Of a DNA stretch of 62,797 bases, positions 62,227-62,797 are shown piece by piece. The position numbers and the translations under genes are program-made. The DNA lies in NCBI GenBank assembly GCA_937951675.1, contig CALFBI010000020.1, positions 1 to 62,797 on the forward strand, in the 5' to 3' direction. The stretch's first letter is position 1, and every line of letters begins with the position of its first letter. The notes beneath the pieces are model-generated. The model saw only the letters and a list, made by a program, of their open reading frames with translations, was not told the DNA's origin and did no database searches. The stretch comes from an uncultured Verrucomicrobiales bacterium (lineage in GTDB: Bacteria > Verrucomicrobiota > Verrucomicrobiia > Verrucomicrobiales > Akkermansiaceae).

Positions 62227-62797
62227 ATGTCTTCTCCTTTACCTCGCTTTCTTCTTTTTCCTCTTATTCTTGTATTAGGAGGACTTGTTTGTCTAGGAGT
62301 CCTTTACCAACAAGGTTATTTTAAAGACCCCAAAGTAGCACTCCGGGAACTCAAAAAACAAGGCGTTGAGGCGAACCCAGCCAGTGTCCATAAAGCCACT
62401 CTCCAAGGGCAAACTTCTCTTCTTGAGGTTTTAAAACGAGCCGAAGTCGACTTAACCGCGCCAAATGCTTTAGGCCAAAACCCACTCCAACTTGCCTTAC
62501 TTAGTGGTCGCCAGAATTTGTTAGAATTCTTTGTGACGAACGGGAATGATCTCAATACCTCTGACCAAGAAGGAAACACCCCTCTTTCCATTGCTCTAGA
62601 CCAATCATTCCAAGGCGCTGCAGCCACCTTGATAAGGGCCGGAGCCCAACCGGATTTCAAGCTTTCGAGTGGAGAGCTGGCCCTGATTGAATACCAAAAA
62701 ACAGGGCGCCTACAGGATGCTCGATTCTTATTAGAACATGGAGCTAACCCTCATTCTACAAATCTTAGTGGCGAAAATATTTTAAGTTTAGCGCTTC
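62227..62797 (+). CDS. Ankyrin-repeat protein, partial
   Basis: The frame opens with ATG 62227 and runs off the right end, at least 190 residues. An N-terminal signal or anchor (FLLFPLILVLGGLVCLGVLYQQGYF) is followed by ankyrin repeats: TSLLEVLKRAEVDLTAPNALGQNPLQLALLSGRQNLLEFFVTNGNDLNTSDQEGNTPLSIAL, then LIRAGAQPD and FLLEHGANPHSTNLSGENILSLAL. The repeats suggest a protein-protein interaction scaffold at the cell envelope. The C-terminus lies outside the window. Confidence 0.85.
   Translation, partial: MSSPLPRFLLFPLILVLGGLVCLGVLYQQGYFKDPKVALRELKKQGVEANPASVHKATLQGQTSLLEVLKRAEVDLTAPNALGQNPLQLALLSGRQNLLEFFVTNGNDLNTSDQEGNTPLSIALDQSFQGAAATLIRAGAQPDFKLSSGELALIEYQKTGRLQDARFLLEHGANPHSTNLSGENILSLAL

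Overview
The window looks like a chromosomal segment of a Verrucomicrobiota bacterium, probably marine or aquatic. This is inferred from gene content, not from a marker gene. The pointers are a PEP-CTERM protein, DUF368/DUF502 and GldF/GldG/DUF4340 gene sets, a YlbF-family protein with a cysteine-rich tail, secreted heparinase-like and GH29 fucosidase enzymes, a eukaryote-type (GH13_8-like) branching enzyme and a ResB/CcsA cytochrome c system. Base composition is moderate. Almost no gene has a recognisable Shine-Dalgarno sequence; starts follow A/T- or pyrimidine-rich stretches.

Layout. (1) 1-5.4 kb is an accessory block of small plus-strand genes: lipoproteins, membrane proteins, DUF3592, DUF2007 and DUF1287. 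At least two, probably three, long imperfect palindromes resembling integron attC sites separate part of it. Two genes are dead by a single in-frame stop: a lipoprotein with an amber codon inside its lipobox and a pyridoxamine-phosphate-oxidase-like gene with an opal codon. It reads as a decaying cassette array whose integrase is not in the window. (2) 5.5-19.2 kb holds a periplasmic carbonic anhydrase, a secreted heparinase-like protein, a tail-anchored cytochrome c with ligA, a CNNM/DUF21 protein, VanZ, a BrnT/BrnA toxin-antitoxin pair and a Gld-type ABC transporter operon. (3) 19.3-31.4 kb holds sucA-sucB, DUF368-DUF502, an MFS transporter and a lipoprotein-resB-ccsA operon. (4) 31.5-44.3 kb holds an alpha-L-fucosidase, peroxiredoxin, MsrA, an M48 protease, glgB, an overlapping subtilase/C39-like pair, a cystathionine gamma-synthase-like enzyme, bioF and a D,D-carboxypeptidase.

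(5) 44.6-47.7 kb is a second accessory island: an AT-rich gene pair ending in a PDZ protein, an HTTM (vitamin K-dependent carboxylase-like) gene broken by three one-base losses in homopolymers, and a frameshifted IS3-type transposase remnant. (6) 47.8-62.8 kb is mostly housekeeping: a PEP-CTERM protein, thyA-folA convergent with folD, Fe-S genes (IscU/NifU-like and SufT), tRNA-Leu(CAG), an L,D-transpeptidase, serB, cysE divergent from an Rrf2 regulator, SanA, a lipid kinase, coaD, cstA, a YlbF-like protein, a divergent PanB-like protein, engB and the start of an ankyrin protein that runs off the end.

Functional links that follow from position: the ABC/Gld/DUF4340 genes form one transport operon. 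SucA and SucB form the E1/E2 of the 2-oxoglutarate dehydrogenase complex, with an E2 that seems to lack the subunit-binding domain. The lipoprotein/ResB/CcsA set assembles c-type cytochromes such as the one beside ligA. ThyA/FolA/FolD form a one-carbon cluster. SerB, CysE and the Rrf2 regulator suggest local control of serine-to-cysteine flux. I saw no CRISPR array, rRNA, complete insertion sequence or replication origin.
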